Below, one piece after another: positions 17,623 through 26,784 of a stretch of 64,000 nt of DNA (the stretch's first letter is position 1; each line of letters starts with the position of its first letter). The DNA comes from Scandinavium ludwigii_A (GTDB taxonomy: Bacteria; Pseudomonadota; Gammaproteobacteria; Enterobacterales; Enterobacteriaceae): the NCBI GenBank assembly GCA_050516505.1, contig CP191518.1, positions 1,364,001-1,428,000 of the forward strand, read 5' to 3'. Below the pieces are notes generated by a model, which saw only the letters and a list, made by a program, of their open reading frames with translations, did no database searches and was not told the DNA's origin. A program made the position numbers and the translations under genes.

Positions 17623-20226
17623 ATGATGGCAATATCTTCCAAATTTAAACATCTCTCACTGGCCAGAGTCGTGACGATATTGTTCATTTCGTCATTATGT
17701 TGTGTTTTCCTCATTTTTTCTGTTATCGCCTATCAAGATAAAATGAATATGCTTGACACAATTATTCATAATCAGATCGAATCCCGTTCAGATGAACTCA
17801 AAAAATCGGTTGAAGAATATATTAATTTGCCGCGTCAGGCCAATGAATCGATTCTGACTGCGATGCGACAAAATAGTAATGAAAATATTCCGATGGATGA
17901 TGTCCGCCATATACTGGGTCATGTCCTGAATGATGTTTATCAGAGTGACACTGGTCTTAAAAATGTACAATATGGCAGCAAATATGGCGACTTTGTTGGA
18001 ATCGATCACAATCCCAAAAATAGTAAATTAGAGTTTCTGACACTCGATAATGACAGTACTCATCATGTGTTAACGTCTTACAGTGGAATGACGGATAAAT
18101 CTACTGTTACCATGTACAAACCTCATTATAATATGAAGGAACGTCCTTGGTTCAAAAGCGTTAATGAAAGTATCTCGGCATCGTGGACATCTGTTTTCCT
18201 CGATCTGGATCTGGTGAGACAGTTAGGTATCGCCTACAGTTCCCCAGCGTTTAACAAAAAGGGTGAGTTCGTAGGGGTAGTGTCCAGTGAATTATATCTT
18301 CCCGATCTAAACCGCAAGCTGATTCAATTAAAGCCTTACAAAAAAAGCACGTTATTGGTTATTGATTCTACGGATAAGATTATCGCCTCTTCGGAGGAGA
18401 AAATGACGTTTATTCAGAACAGTGATTCTTCCTATCTGTTATCTATTGCTAATGCACCGTTAGTGGTTAAATCCGTATATAACCAACTCAAGAAGGTTAA
18501 AACCTCTCAGGCAATTAAGGTTAAGGTAGAGGGAGAGGACTATTATGCAAGTTATTTTCCGGTCACAGATTATACCCATCAGTTAAATTGGAAGGTCATG
18601 GTCATCATTCCTGCGAGCGAAGCGCTGGAATCGATGAACTTAAATGAAAAACCGCTAATTATTGCACTGCTTTTGGTACTCGTCGTCAGCATCGCTTTAA
18701 TCACTTGGGTGCTATCGCATATCACTTCACCGTTGCGTGATATCGCCAAAAAAACCCGAGAGCTTGAGAACGGGCAATGGCATGAAAATAATAGTAGATT
18801 TCAATTTGAAGAAATAAAAGAGCTTGAGTCGGGCTTCAGGAATCTTTCGCATAAGCTTTCAAGCAGTTTCGACCAACTGCGAAAGCAGATTGAACTGGAT
18901 CCGGAAACTGGGTTGTGTACACGCCGTGGTTTACTCAAAGATCAGCGTATTTATAACAAGCGAAATTTGGTTGCCCTTGTTCATGTTACCAATACCAAAA
19001 ACATAATGAATACGTTGGGTTATAAATATGCTGAAGAACAGCTGAAGGCTTTCATCAAAAGACTCCAGGATATTTTGCCGACTGATATCATTATCTCTCG
19101 GGACAATATTGATAAATTTGTCATTGTCTTTCCTGGTATCAATCAGGAAAAGGATGTTGTTAAATATCAGGATCTTATAAACTCAGTCTTTTCATCGGTC
19201 AGGAAGCATCATGCCAATCAAGGCACTCACCTACTGTTTTCAGGTAATGCCGGGATGGTATTACAGGATGTCACACCCGACAGCATCATTGATATTCTGA
19301 TGCATGCCTGGCTTGCGCTTCAGTCTGCAGAAAGCATGGGGAATGCGACAACAGAGCTCTATTCTGAAAATCTACGCGCGAGTGAGCTTATCAATATCCA
19401 GTTACATGAATCACTGGGTGAAGCAATTGATCAGGATGAATTCTATCTGGTGCTTCAGCCAATTGTGGGTAAAGATGACGAGGGTACTTGCGTCGCAGGT
19501 GAATGCCTTATCCGTTGGAATTCAAAGAAATTGGGTGTTATTCCCCCGGATGACTTCATTCCCATCGCCGAAGAGAGTGGGTTGATTATTACCCTGGGTC
19601 GATGGATTATTGAAAATGCTTGTCGTGAACTGGCGCTATTAATTGAGCGAGGTGCACCTCGTCATTTCAGATTACATATTAATATTTCGCCTGTTCAGGT
19701 CCTACATCAGGGCTTTGCCTGGCATCTTCTCGACACCATTAAATTAAATGGTTTAAGTAATGAAAATATCAGCATTGAAATAACTGAAAACGTTCTGATG
19801 CGAGATATGCGGCAGGCCTATCAGGTTCTCAACTATCTTCGTCGTCACGGGATTTCTATCACGCTCGATGATTTCGGTGCGGGTTTTTCAAACCTGTCAC
19901 ATTTGCATCAACTGCCTTTCGACAATATAAAAATCGATAAGCAGTTCATGACTGGACAAACAACAAACGAAATTAATGTGTCAATTATTCAATCTTTGCT
20001 GATCCTGGCGAAAGGATTTAATGTGCCTCTCATTGCTGAAGGTGTAGAAAAAGCTGAGGTAAGTGAACAACTTATCGCAATGGGATGCGACCTTGCGCAA
20101 GGATTCCACTTTGCATACCCGAATGTTTTTGCCTCGTGGCATTGTGAGAACAATAAGTTCTTTTATCAACGAGCAGATGAAAAAGTAATGTGTCATGACG
20201 AGTTAGCTGAAGTGGAAACAAAATAA
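17623..20226 (+). CDS. dCache-HAMP-GGDEF(degenerate)-EAL cyclic-di-GMP phosphodiesterase (copy 1)
   Basis: Predicted membrane-bound enzyme cleaving cyclic di-GMP. Membrane helix near residues 12-35, a periplasmic dCache-like sensor (about 40-340), a second helix (about 343-365), HAMP, a GGDEF-like domain and a C-terminal EAL domain (about 595-850). The GGDEF site reads NIDKF, so cyclase activity is unlikely. The EAL signature is GECLIRW (Glu kept), and the other catalytic residues are present: Asn in HINISP, Glu in IEITEN, Asp-Asp in LDDFGAGFS, Lys in KIDKQF, Glu in AEGVEK and Gln in AQGF. The start is uncertain: ATG 17623 is used, TTG 17608 is possible. Its stop overlaps the next start (TAATG), implying coupled translation. 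Confidence 0.88.
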   Translation: MMAISSKFKHLSLARVVTILFISSLCCVFLIFSVIAYQDKMNMLDTIIHNQIESRSDELKKSVEEYINLPRQANESILTAMRQNSNENIPMDDVRHILGHVLNDVYQSDTGLKNVQYGSKYGDFVGIDHNPKNSKLEFLTLDNDSTHHVLTSYSGMTDKSTVTMYKPHYNMKERPWFKSVNESISASWTSVFLDLDLVRQLGIAYSSPAFNKKGEFVGVVSSELYLPDLNRKLIQLKPYKKSTLLVIDSTDKIIASSEEKMTFIQNSDSSYLLSIANAPLVVKSVYNQLKKVKTSQAIKVKVEGEDYYASYFPVTDYTHQLNWKVMVIIPASEALESMNLNEKPLIIALLLVLVVSIALITWVLSHITSPLRDIAKKTRELENGQWHENNSRFQFEEIKELESGFRNLSHKLSSSFDQLRKQIELDPETGLCTRRGLLKDQRIYNKRNLVALVHVTNTKNIMNTLGYKYAEEQLKAFIKRLQDILPTDIIISRDNIDKFVIVFPGINQEKDVVKYQDLINSVFSSVRKHHANQGTHLLFSGNAGMVLQDVTPDSIIDILMHAWLALQSAESMGNATTELYSENLRASELINIQLHESLGEAIDQDEFYLVLQPIVGKDDEGTCVAGECLIRWNSKKLGVIPPDDFIPIAEESGLIITLGRWIIENACRELALLIERGAPRHFRLHINISPVQVLHQGFAWHLLDTIKLNGLSNENISIEITENVLMRDMRQAYQVLNYLRRHGISITLDDFGAGFSNLSHLHQLPFDNIKIDKQFMTGQTTNEINVSIIQSLLILAKGFNVPLIAEGVEKAEVSEQLIAMGCDLAQGFHFAYPNVFASWHCENNKFFYQRADEKVMCHDELAEVETK

Positions 20227-22769
20227 TGAAAAACATTCAAAAAAAATACCCTGTTTCTTTTGTCAGTACCTTGGTTACCGCCTTAGGCGTGTTCTGCATA
20301 TTACTTGTATTGATGATTTGTTTTTTGCAAAAAATAACGACGCACACGCTGTTGACCGAAACCTCGGAAAAGATGCTTCACGAAAAGAGTCTGCATATTA
20401 GCCAGCATATTGAAGCGTATCTGAATAAGCCGAGCATTGCGGGTGCATTTGTCTCCCATTTAGCCGTTACCGAGGTGGGTGCATCTCAAGCCATTGAACA
20501 TGAATTAAAACATTTACTTAAGGCCGATTTCCCAGGTAGTGAGTCGATCTTGAGCGTAGGTTACGCCTCTGCGGAGGGAAAATACCTTGCTTATCAGCGA
20601 AAAAACGCCGCTAACGATCTCTATATGTTTAAAACAGCGGCCGATCGTGATAGCCAACTAAATGTTTTCGCGAGCGATGCAGATACCTCTGAACCTGTTA
20701 GCAAGATTGAGAACTACCAACTCTTTTCACGCCCGTGGTTTAACCAGTCGATGTCACAGAAAATGCCTTTCTGGACGCCAAAACATTACTCTAGCTTTGG
20801 GGCTAATCGCTTTGTCCTGAGCTGGCGAGTCCCTGTTTATCAATATAATCATCATTTCGTGGGCGTTTTCTTTGCTGACATCGATCCTGCGGGGTTGAGT
20901 CATTTTTTGAAAGCGCAATTTCAAGCCCATCATGGTTTCGCTGTGTTGCTCGATGAGCGCGGACAGATCATTGCATCATCGAATGATGACTATCTGAATA
21001 CGAACAAAAACAAACAGCAGTCCAGCTCAGCGAAATTTACTGAGCTGTTAACGTTTCTGAAAGTGGCTCACGCTCAACCTGACAGTGTACAAACCGTACA
21101 GCAGGCGGGTAGCCAGTATTACGTCGCTGCTCATTCTATTGCTGACCCGTCAAATACGCTGAAGTGGTCATTGGTTATCGTGACACCCGATCTTTCGGCC
21201 CCAGCGTCGTTGTTACGCTCGCATATCAGTTGGTTCATTGCCTTTGCGGTGTTTGTATTGACCGCCTTAGCGATAATAATTGTGCTGATTCGTCGATTCA
21301 TTACGCCCTTTAATCAGTTGATGCAGAAAGCCAGGGCGTTGGGGCTGCAGCCCTGGCAGCCGTCCAGACAACAGCGTATGTATCCGGAAATCGCTGTACT
21401 AGAAGCAGAACTCTCCAACGCTTCCCGTTTCATTTCTGGTGCGCTTGATGAGCACACCAGTAGAATGGAGCAGGACCCGGAGACCGGGTTTTTGACCCGC
21501 GCAGGGCTTCTCAATCAGCCTTCGCTATATCAAGACCGTAATCTGCTATTGATGCTTCGTGTAACCAACTTCAACGATATCCGCAGCACCTTGGGTCATG
21601 CCTATTCAAAGAAATACATCCGCAATTTCGCCCAACAGTTATTGAACCTGACCCCTGCGGATACATTACATTGCCGCTATTCAGAAGATCTCTTTATCTT
21701 GATTTTCCCTGGGGTTAACGAAGCCAAGGATCTGGATATCTATTGGGGATTGCTGTCGTCTCTGTTTAACGTGACGCGCAGGAATGACAGCGTGGGCTCT
21801 GACGAATGGCAGCAGTATGTATATGCCGGTCAAGCGGGTGGAAGTCTGGAGACATTAACAGCGGAGAACATTAGCGAGTGTTCGATGAATGCGGCACTGG
21901 CGTTGCAGCATAGCTGCCCGGGTGCAAACCGTGAATGCGTGATGTTTACCCCCGATATGCGTGAAAACGAACTTAATAATGTCACCCTGCACCAGGCGTT
22001 ACTGGAAGACCTGCACAGCGAGGGATTTCATCTTGTATTGCAGCCAATTGTTGATCTGGACTCCCCGGACACCTTCTCAGAAGGCGAATGCCTGATCCGC
22101 TGGCAATCTCCATTATTGGGGTTCGTACCGCCGGATAAGTTCATTGGCCTGGCTGAACGTACCGGGCTTATCATTCCTCTGGGGCGCTGGATTGTGGAAG
22201 AGGCCTGTCAACAGCTGTCTGCATTCATTAAGCGTGGCGCACCCGTTGATTTCAAACTGCACATTAATATTTCTGCAGTTCAGCTGCAGCAGGCTGATTT
22301 TTCCGAGCACTTGCTGTTATGTATTGCCAATAACGGCTTGATGAACCACAACATCTGTCTGGAAATCACAGAAAGTGTGCTGCTGCAGGACACTGAACAC
22401 GTTATCGAGCATCTGAATTATCTCCGCCGGCTTGGACTTTCTTTCGCAATTGATGATTTTGGCAGTGGCTACTCGAGCCTCTCCTATCTGCACTTGCTAC
22501 CTTTCGATTGCCTAAAAATCGATCGAGGATTTGTGAATGGCATTATCAGCGATAAAAAGAGTGAGGCGGTTATCTCTTCTGTAATCATGCTTTCGCAACA
22601 GTTCAAGGTTCCACTTGTGGCCGAAGGGGTAGAGACCGCAGAGATGGGCCAGAAATTGCAGCAAATGGGGTGTTCTAAGGCGCAGGGTTACTATTATGCC
22701 CGACCTCAGGTCTTCTCATTCTGGCAACCCGAGAATGGATGCATTCGTTTAGTCACTCGGCCTCGATAA
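20226..22769 (+). CDS. dCache-HAMP-GGDEF(degenerate)-EAL cyclic-di-GMP phosphodiesterase (copy 2)
   Basis: A diverged paralogue of the preceding gene, with the same layout: two membrane helices (about residues 14-36 and 333-355), a periplasmic sensor between them, a degenerate GGDEF domain (YSEDLF at the active site) and an EAL domain (about 585-835). EAL catalytic residues are intact: GECLIRW, HINISAVQ, LEITES, IDDFGSGYSSL, KIDRGF, AEGVET and AQGY. The sensor differs much more from copy 1 than the EAL part does, so the pair may read different signals. Starts within the stop of copy 1 (TAATG) and ends about 40 bases before the cyclase gene, so the three are likely one operon. Confidence 0.88.
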   Translation: MKNIQKKYPVSFVSTLVTALGVFCILLVLMICFLQKITTHTLLTETSEKMLHEKSLHISQHIEAYLNKPSIAGAFVSHLAVTEVGASQAIEHELKHLLKADFPGSESILSVGYASAEGKYLAYQRKNAANDLYMFKTAADRDSQLNVFASDADTSEPVSKIENYQLFSRPWFNQSMSQKMPFWTPKHYSSFGANRFVLSWRVPVYQYNHHFVGVFFADIDPAGLSHFLKAQFQAHHGFAVLLDERGQIIASSNDDYLNTNKNKQQSSSAKFTELLTFLKVAHAQPDSVQTVQQAGSQYYVAAHSIADPSNTLKWSLVIVTPDLSAPASLLRSHISWFIAFAVFVLTALAIIIVLIRRFITPFNQLMQKARALGLQPWQPSRQQRMYPEIAVLEAELSNASRFISGALDEHTSRMEQDPETGFLTRAGLLNQPSLYQDRNLLLMLRVTNFNDIRSTLGHAYSKKYIRNFAQQLLNLTPADTLHCRYSEDLFILIFPGVNEAKDLDIYWGLLSSLFNVTRRNDSVGSDEWQQYVYAGQAGGSLETLTAENISECSMNAALALQHSCPGANRECVMFTPDMRENELNNVTLHQALLEDLHSEGFHLVLQPIVDLDSPDTFSEGECLIRWQSPLLGFVPPDKFIGLAERTGLIIPLGRWIVEEACQQLSAFIKRGAPVDFKLHINISAVQLQQADFSEHLLLCIANNGLMNHNICLEITESVLLQDTEHVIEHLNYLRRLGLSFAIDDFGSGYSSLSYLHLLPFDCLKIDRGFVNGIISDKKSEAVISSVIMLSQQFKVPLVAEGVETAEMGQKLQQMGCSKAQGYYYARPQVFSFWQPENGCIRLVTRPR

Positions 22770-22807
22770 TCCAGAACTAAAGCAGTCTATTGGATACGCC
22801 GCAGGGT

Positions 22808-24298
22808 ATGTACTTTGACAATAAGATCTTGATGACTATGAAAAGTTCCGATCAATTAAAAGCTGAAAAAAAGTTAGTCATGAGCGTGCTAATCATCATT
22901 TTTATTATGATTAACGCCTTTATGCTCTATTTTTCGTTCTCCAAGGCCCGAACAAATATCGAGCTTGTTTCGTCAGAAATCGTGAATGTTATCAATAAAG
23001 ATGTCCGAAATAACAGCAGTATGGCGTCTTCATTAGGATCGATGCTGCAATTGTCAAACAACGTCATTGATAAAATTCTCGATATCAGAATTGAGGATGC
23101 GATCAACCACCCTCATTCTGGTTCTGATCATCAGGCGACAATACGTTGGAATGAGAAATTGGATGTCGAACATCGCAAGAAATTTCTGATCCTTCACGCT
23201 TTCTGGCGCAGCTTTGGTCGTGAATATAAATCACAATTTTCAACGTATTATACGGATGGTGATAGTGGCTATTATTATGCGTTGGATGATGACAAGGTCG
23301 TTAAGATATCTGAAAACAATCCTCATTTCAGATTAACTGATTATTTGCTTCATACCGCAGACGCGCTAAATGACAGCAATGGGTTTACGGTACCGGAGCT
23401 GTTCTACAGCAACGTCTATGAGGACTCACAAACCCATTTACCCAGTATTACCATTGGTGTTCCTGTCGTGCTTAATAACTTTACGTCTCATGCCAGTAAG
23501 GTCTCAGGGATCATTGCAACTGATTACACACGAAAAGATATCACCACGTTATTTGAGACGGGATTCAAAAATTTAAATACTAAAATTAACGGGTATGTGA
23601 TAAGCATTCACAGTGTTAAACAGAATGATATTATGATGAATATCTCGGCGGAGAAAAGTGTGCTGCCGGGTTTGACTGTGAATCATATTAAATTAACCAA
23701 CGGTTATTATATTAATTGCAAAATCAATCTGTTGATGTTGATTAATGCTAAGCCGGAAATGTTTATTCTGGCGAACCTGATGATGATATTTGTTTTCATG
23801 CTATTTCTTAAGGCACATAACAATAGTGCCATGATGATGAACAAATTGACGACAGATTCACTGACCCAGGCGCTATCACGAGAAGGGGGTAAGTTTGTTA
23901 TTGAGAACCTGTCTGCAAAAGATAGCGCGGTACTGGTGGTTATCGATCTTAATGATTTCAAAATAATCAATGATACCTACGGCCACCATACTGGCGATGA
24001 TGCCCTGGTCTTTTTAAGCCGCTATCTGATGAATGATCTGCGCGATGGCGATTCCTTGATCCGTATGGGTGGAGATGAGTTTGTACTGTTATTACGCAAT
24101 GTTTCGGTTGAGCACGCGGAAGATAAAATGGCGCGACTTGCTCAAGGGCTGCGCACCTTTCCTCATGAAGGACACGATATTCCACTCACGTTTTCCTATG
24201 GGATCAGTAACTTCATCGATGATTTTACCGATTGCTATAAAAAGGCCGATGAAAATCTTTATCAGATGAAGAGGCGTCATCATGCAGACAAAGCGTAA
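22808..24298 (+). CDS. Membrane diguanylate cyclase with periplasmic sensor
   Basis: Predicted enzyme making cyclic di-GMP from two GTP. A helix near the N-terminus (LVMSVLIIIFIMINAF), about 270 periplasmic residues with no motif I recognise, a second helix (MFILANLMMIFVFMLFL), then a GGDEF domain of about 160 residues. The active site is intact (RMGGDEFVLLL), with LTQALSREGG at the domain start and DLNDFKIINDTYGHHTGDDAL. An RDGD motif five residues before GGDEF is a textbook inhibitory I-site. Start uncertain: TTG 22790, ATG 22808, 22832 and 22838 are in frame and none has a good ribosome-binding site. Third gene of the cluster, so synthesis and breakdown are encoded together. Confidence 0.87.
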   Translation: MYFDNKILMTMKSSDQLKAEKKLVMSVLIIIFIMINAFMLYFSFSKARTNIELVSSEIVNVINKDVRNNSSMASSLGSMLQLSNNVIDKILDIRIEDAINHPHSGSDHQATIRWNEKLDVEHRKKFLILHAFWRSFGREYKSQFSTYYTDGDSGYYYALDDDKVVKISENNPHFRLTDYLLHTADALNDSNGFTVPELFYSNVYEDSQTHLPSITIGVPVVLNNFTSHASKVSGIIATDYTRKDITTLFETGFKNLNTKINGYVISIHSVKQNDIMMNISAEKSVLPGLTVNHIKLTNGYYINCKINLLMLINAKPEMFILANLMMIFVFMLFLKAHNNSAMMMNKLTTDSLTQALSREGGKFVIENLSAKDSAVLVVIDLNDFKIINDTYGHHTGDDALVFLSRYLMNDLRDGDSLIRMGGDEFVLLLRNVSVEHAEDKMARLAQGLRTFPHEGHDIPLTFSYGISNFIDDFTDCYKKADENLYQMKRRHHADKA

Positions 24299-24336
24299 TG
24301 GTTAACGAAAACAACCATCGTGTAAGCATCATGATT

Positions 24337-24458
24337 CCCGTTCTTTTGGCGGTAGCCTACCGTTAGAACGGGAGTTCTACAGGATGACGTCAGTCGGTTT
24401 ATGGAGATGTTTGTAACAAGAGGGAAGAGACCAAGGCTGACGTGCCATTCAGCACGTC
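24337..24458. other. Two hairpins between the cyclase gene and tRNA-Pro
   Basis: CCCGTTCT (24337-24344) pairs with AGAACGGG (24365-24372) around an inner GGTAG/CTACC stem. GACGTGC CATTCA GCACGTC (24439-24458) is a perfect 7-bp stem. Neither has a U-tract. They may end the cyclase operon or mark the 3' side of the tRNA transcript. Confidence 0.45.
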
Positions 24459-24484
24459 TCATATCTTGAACTCTGGCATTAGAT

Positions 24485-24561
24485 TGGTCGGCACGGAGAG
24501 ATTTGAACTCTCGACCCTCGCCACCCCATGACGATGCGCTACCAGGCTGCGCTACGTGCCG
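24485..24561 (-). tRNA. proL: tRNA-Pro (anticodon GGG)
   Basis: Reading the minus strand from 24561, the acceptor CGGCACG pairs with CGTGCCG before ACCA. The D-arm GCGCAGCCTGGTAGCGC, the anticodon stem-loop with GGG (24525-24527 region) and the T-arm with GTTCAAATC are all present. The length is 77 nt with the CCA encoded. Sequence and position next to yejM match E. coli proL, the tRNA reading CCC and CCU codons. Its 3' end faces the c-di-GMP cluster, the usual orientation for tRNA-associated insertions. Confidence 0.97.
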
Positions 24562-24635
24562 ACGCTGAAAATAATACTACTTATTTCAACGTCGGATGCA
24601 AGACGGTTTTCGCCAAGTGATTTAAAAATAATCAA

Positions 24636-26396
24636 TCAGTTAGCGATGAAGCGTTTCTCTTCGGTTAGCACCTGGAGCAGCAGACTGAGCTGTGGCTTCT
24701 CATTATCCACTTTCTCATCGTCACGATTCCACGTGTGGTAGTTACCGTTGTGATTTAGCACGACGGTGACCTTCGGCGTGGTTATCGCCAGGTCAGTGTT
24801 GCTCGCGGCGGTCACCCAGTTATGGCGGCGCGTGGCGCTGAACAAATCCTGCCCTTGAGAATATTCATTCGCTGGGGTGCTGACGTGCAACAGGCGCTGC
24901 ATCAACGTGGTCATCACGTCTTTATGATTGGTCAGCGTGGTGATTTCCTGAGCAGGCGTACCTGGCCAATGTACCACTAATGGCACCTGTAGCTGCTCGC
25001 GAGACCAGTCGAAATTCGCGCCTTGTTTATCCAGCGCTACGCCGTGCGCGGCGGTGATAATCACCACCGTTTTGTCGAGCTTGCCGGATTCTTTCAGTGC
25101 GGTCAGCACGCGGTCAATCTGCTTATCGACATCTCCGGCGGCGCGGGCATAACGGCGGTTAAAGCCTTGTTTCTGGCTGTCGGCAAGGCTGGTTCCGTTG
25201 AGCGAAATCCAGGAGAACCAGCGGTTCTCTTCCTGCGCGTAGCTTCCCAGCCAGTTAATCCATTGAGAGGCGGTGTCGGCATCGCGCTGAGATTTGGACG
25301 GCGGCAGTGAGAAATCAGACAGCAGCGCCTGGCGATACATTGGGCTGCTGAAGCCGTCAGAGGAGAACAGACCCAGCTGATAACCCTGCTGGTTCAGCGC
25401 GGAAATCAACGCCGCTGGAACGCGGGCGGACAGCACGCCATCCATATAGCTTGGCGAAATCCCGTAGAACAGGCCGAAGATCCCGCTGTCGGCGGCATTA
25501 CCGGCGCTCATGTGCTGAGTAAAGTTAAGGTTTTGCTGCGCAAAACTGCCCAGGGCAGGCATCTGCTTCTCAAAGCGGGAATAGTTCAGGCTATCGACCG
25601 TAATCAGCAGCACGTTTTGCCCGGTGCCCATATCGCGGTAGCGCAAATCACTCAGCGGATATTGCACGGAAACGGCTTCCGGATCGCCTTGCTCCACCAG
25701 ACGGCGCTGATAATCCTGCGCGTCGAGCAGACCGTGTTTCTCAAGGAAACGACGGGCGGTCATCGGATAGGAAAGCGGTAAATTCGCGCGCTGCATGGTA
25801 ATAGGGCGATAGAAATTCGCATCGGCCCAGATGTACATCACATGGGTGGCAATAAAGGCAGTAAACAGAAACCAGGCAACCGGGCGGGCAAAGTGGCGGC
25901 GGCGCGTAAGGCTGCGCAACTTTTGCCAGCTCCAGGTGGCGAACAGCATCTCAATCAGCAGAATGACCGGCACGCTGATAAACATAAGCTGCCAGTCGCG
26001 GGCCATTTCGTTCTGATCGGGGTTAATCACCAACTCCCACACCACCGGATTAAGGTGCAAGTGGAAGCGGGTAAAGACTTCGCTGTCGATGAGCAACAGC
26101 GTCATGCCCACGGTGGCCAGAATGGCGGATAAGAACCGCATCAGGCGCTGGGACATGACAACGAAGGTGAGCGGGAAGAGGATCAGCAGGTAGGTGGCGA
26201 ACACCAGAAAGCTGAAATGCCCGACGAGGCTGATGTACGAGTACACGCGACCCGAGAGCGTCGTCGGCCAGTCGGCGACAAACAGATAGCGGCTACCGAG
26301 AACCGCGGCCAGCAGAATGTTGAACAGGGCAAACCAGTGCCCCCAACTGACCATCTGGGACACTTTTTCGCGATAGGGCTGACGATGAGTCACCAT
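24636..26396 (-). CDS. yejM: YejM (PbgA/LapC) inner-membrane LPS-homeostasis protein
   Basis: Essential inner-membrane protein that senses lipopolysaccharide and restrains LapB-directed degradation of LpxC by FtsH. Five membrane helices occupy about residues 15-190, followed by a basic linker (RSLTRRRHFARP) and a large periplasmic domain of the alkaline-phosphatase/sulfatase fold from about residue 245 (NVLLITVDSLNYSRF). The fold keeps VVIITAAHG. Like other YejM proteins it probably does not act as a hydrolase. The length of 586 equals E. coli. Forms a pair with yejL (27 bp upstream). Confidence 0.95.
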   Translation of the reverse strand: MVTHRQPYREKVSQMVSWGHWFALFNILLAAVLGSRYLFVADWPTTLSGRVYSYISLVGHFSFLVFATYLLILFPLTFVVMSQRLMRFLSAILATVGMTLLLIDSEVFTRFHLHLNPVVWELVINPDQNEMARDWQLMFISVPVILLIEMLFATWSWQKLRSLTRRRHFARPVAWFLFTAFIATHVMYIWADANFYRPITMQRANLPLSYPMTARRFLEKHGLLDAQDYQRRLVEQGDPEAVSVQYPLSDLRYRDMGTGQNVLLITVDSLNYSRFEKQMPALGSFAQQNLNFTQHMSAGNAADSGIFGLFYGISPSYMDGVLSARVPAALISALNQQGYQLGLFSSDGFSSPMYRQALLSDFSLPPSKSQRDADTASQWINWLGSYAQEENRWFSWISLNGTSLADSQKQGFNRRYARAAGDVDKQIDRVLTALKESGKLDKTVVIITAAHGVALDKQGANFDWSREQLQVPLVVHWPGTPAQEITTLTNHKDVMTTLMQRLLHVSTPANEYSQGQDLFSATRRHNWVTAASNTDLAITTPKVTVVLNHNGNYHTWNRDDEKVDNEKPQLSLLLQVLTEEKRFIAN

Positions 26397-26423
26397 AAAC
26401 TGTTTGTCGTCTTCCTTTTGCGC

Positions 26424-26651
26424 TTAGTGCGCTGGGTCGTCGCTAACAGAAGATTGCAGCGCCTGAGCAAAGGAGCGGACAATCGCCTGGCGCTGTGCGG
26501 GCGCGACGCTTGTGTTAATCAGGTTAGTCACCATATTGCCCAACACCATCAGTGAAAGGTCGGTCGGTGCCTTGTGGTTTTCCAGCACGTTGGCAAGCTC
26601 AGTCAGCAGTTGTTCAACGTGTTCATCACTGTAGCGGGAGATTTGCGGCAT
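26424..26651 (-). CDS. yejL: YejL family protein (UPF0352)
   Basis: A 75-residue cytoplasmic protein, MPQISRYSDEHVEQLLTELA onward, nearly the same as E. coli YejL and the same length. The function is not established; it belongs to the small helical UPF0352 family. I took the ATG at 26651; the frame stays open to 26828, but the extra part overlaps the yejK start and is not conserved. Upstream of and probably co-transcribed with yejM; divergent from yejK. Confidence 0.93.
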   Translation of the reverse strand: MPQISRYSDEHVEQLLTELANVLENHKAPTDLSLMVLGNMVTNLINTSVAPAQRQAIVRSFAQALQSSVSDDPAH

Positions 26652-26784
26652 AAATTCAGAATCTATTTGTTCATGAAAGGGCAACATATTACCGTAGCAG
26701 CAGCTTTTTTTCCGCTTTTTTTCGCCTTTACACAGTTGCGTCCGCGATGGTTGAATACCGTCCGGTCTAAAAGGAGAGTTTAAC

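Noticed and set aside
16130..24485. Complete integrative island at tRNA-Pro
   Set aside because: No integrase, no transposase and no direct repeat of the tRNA 3' end could be found.
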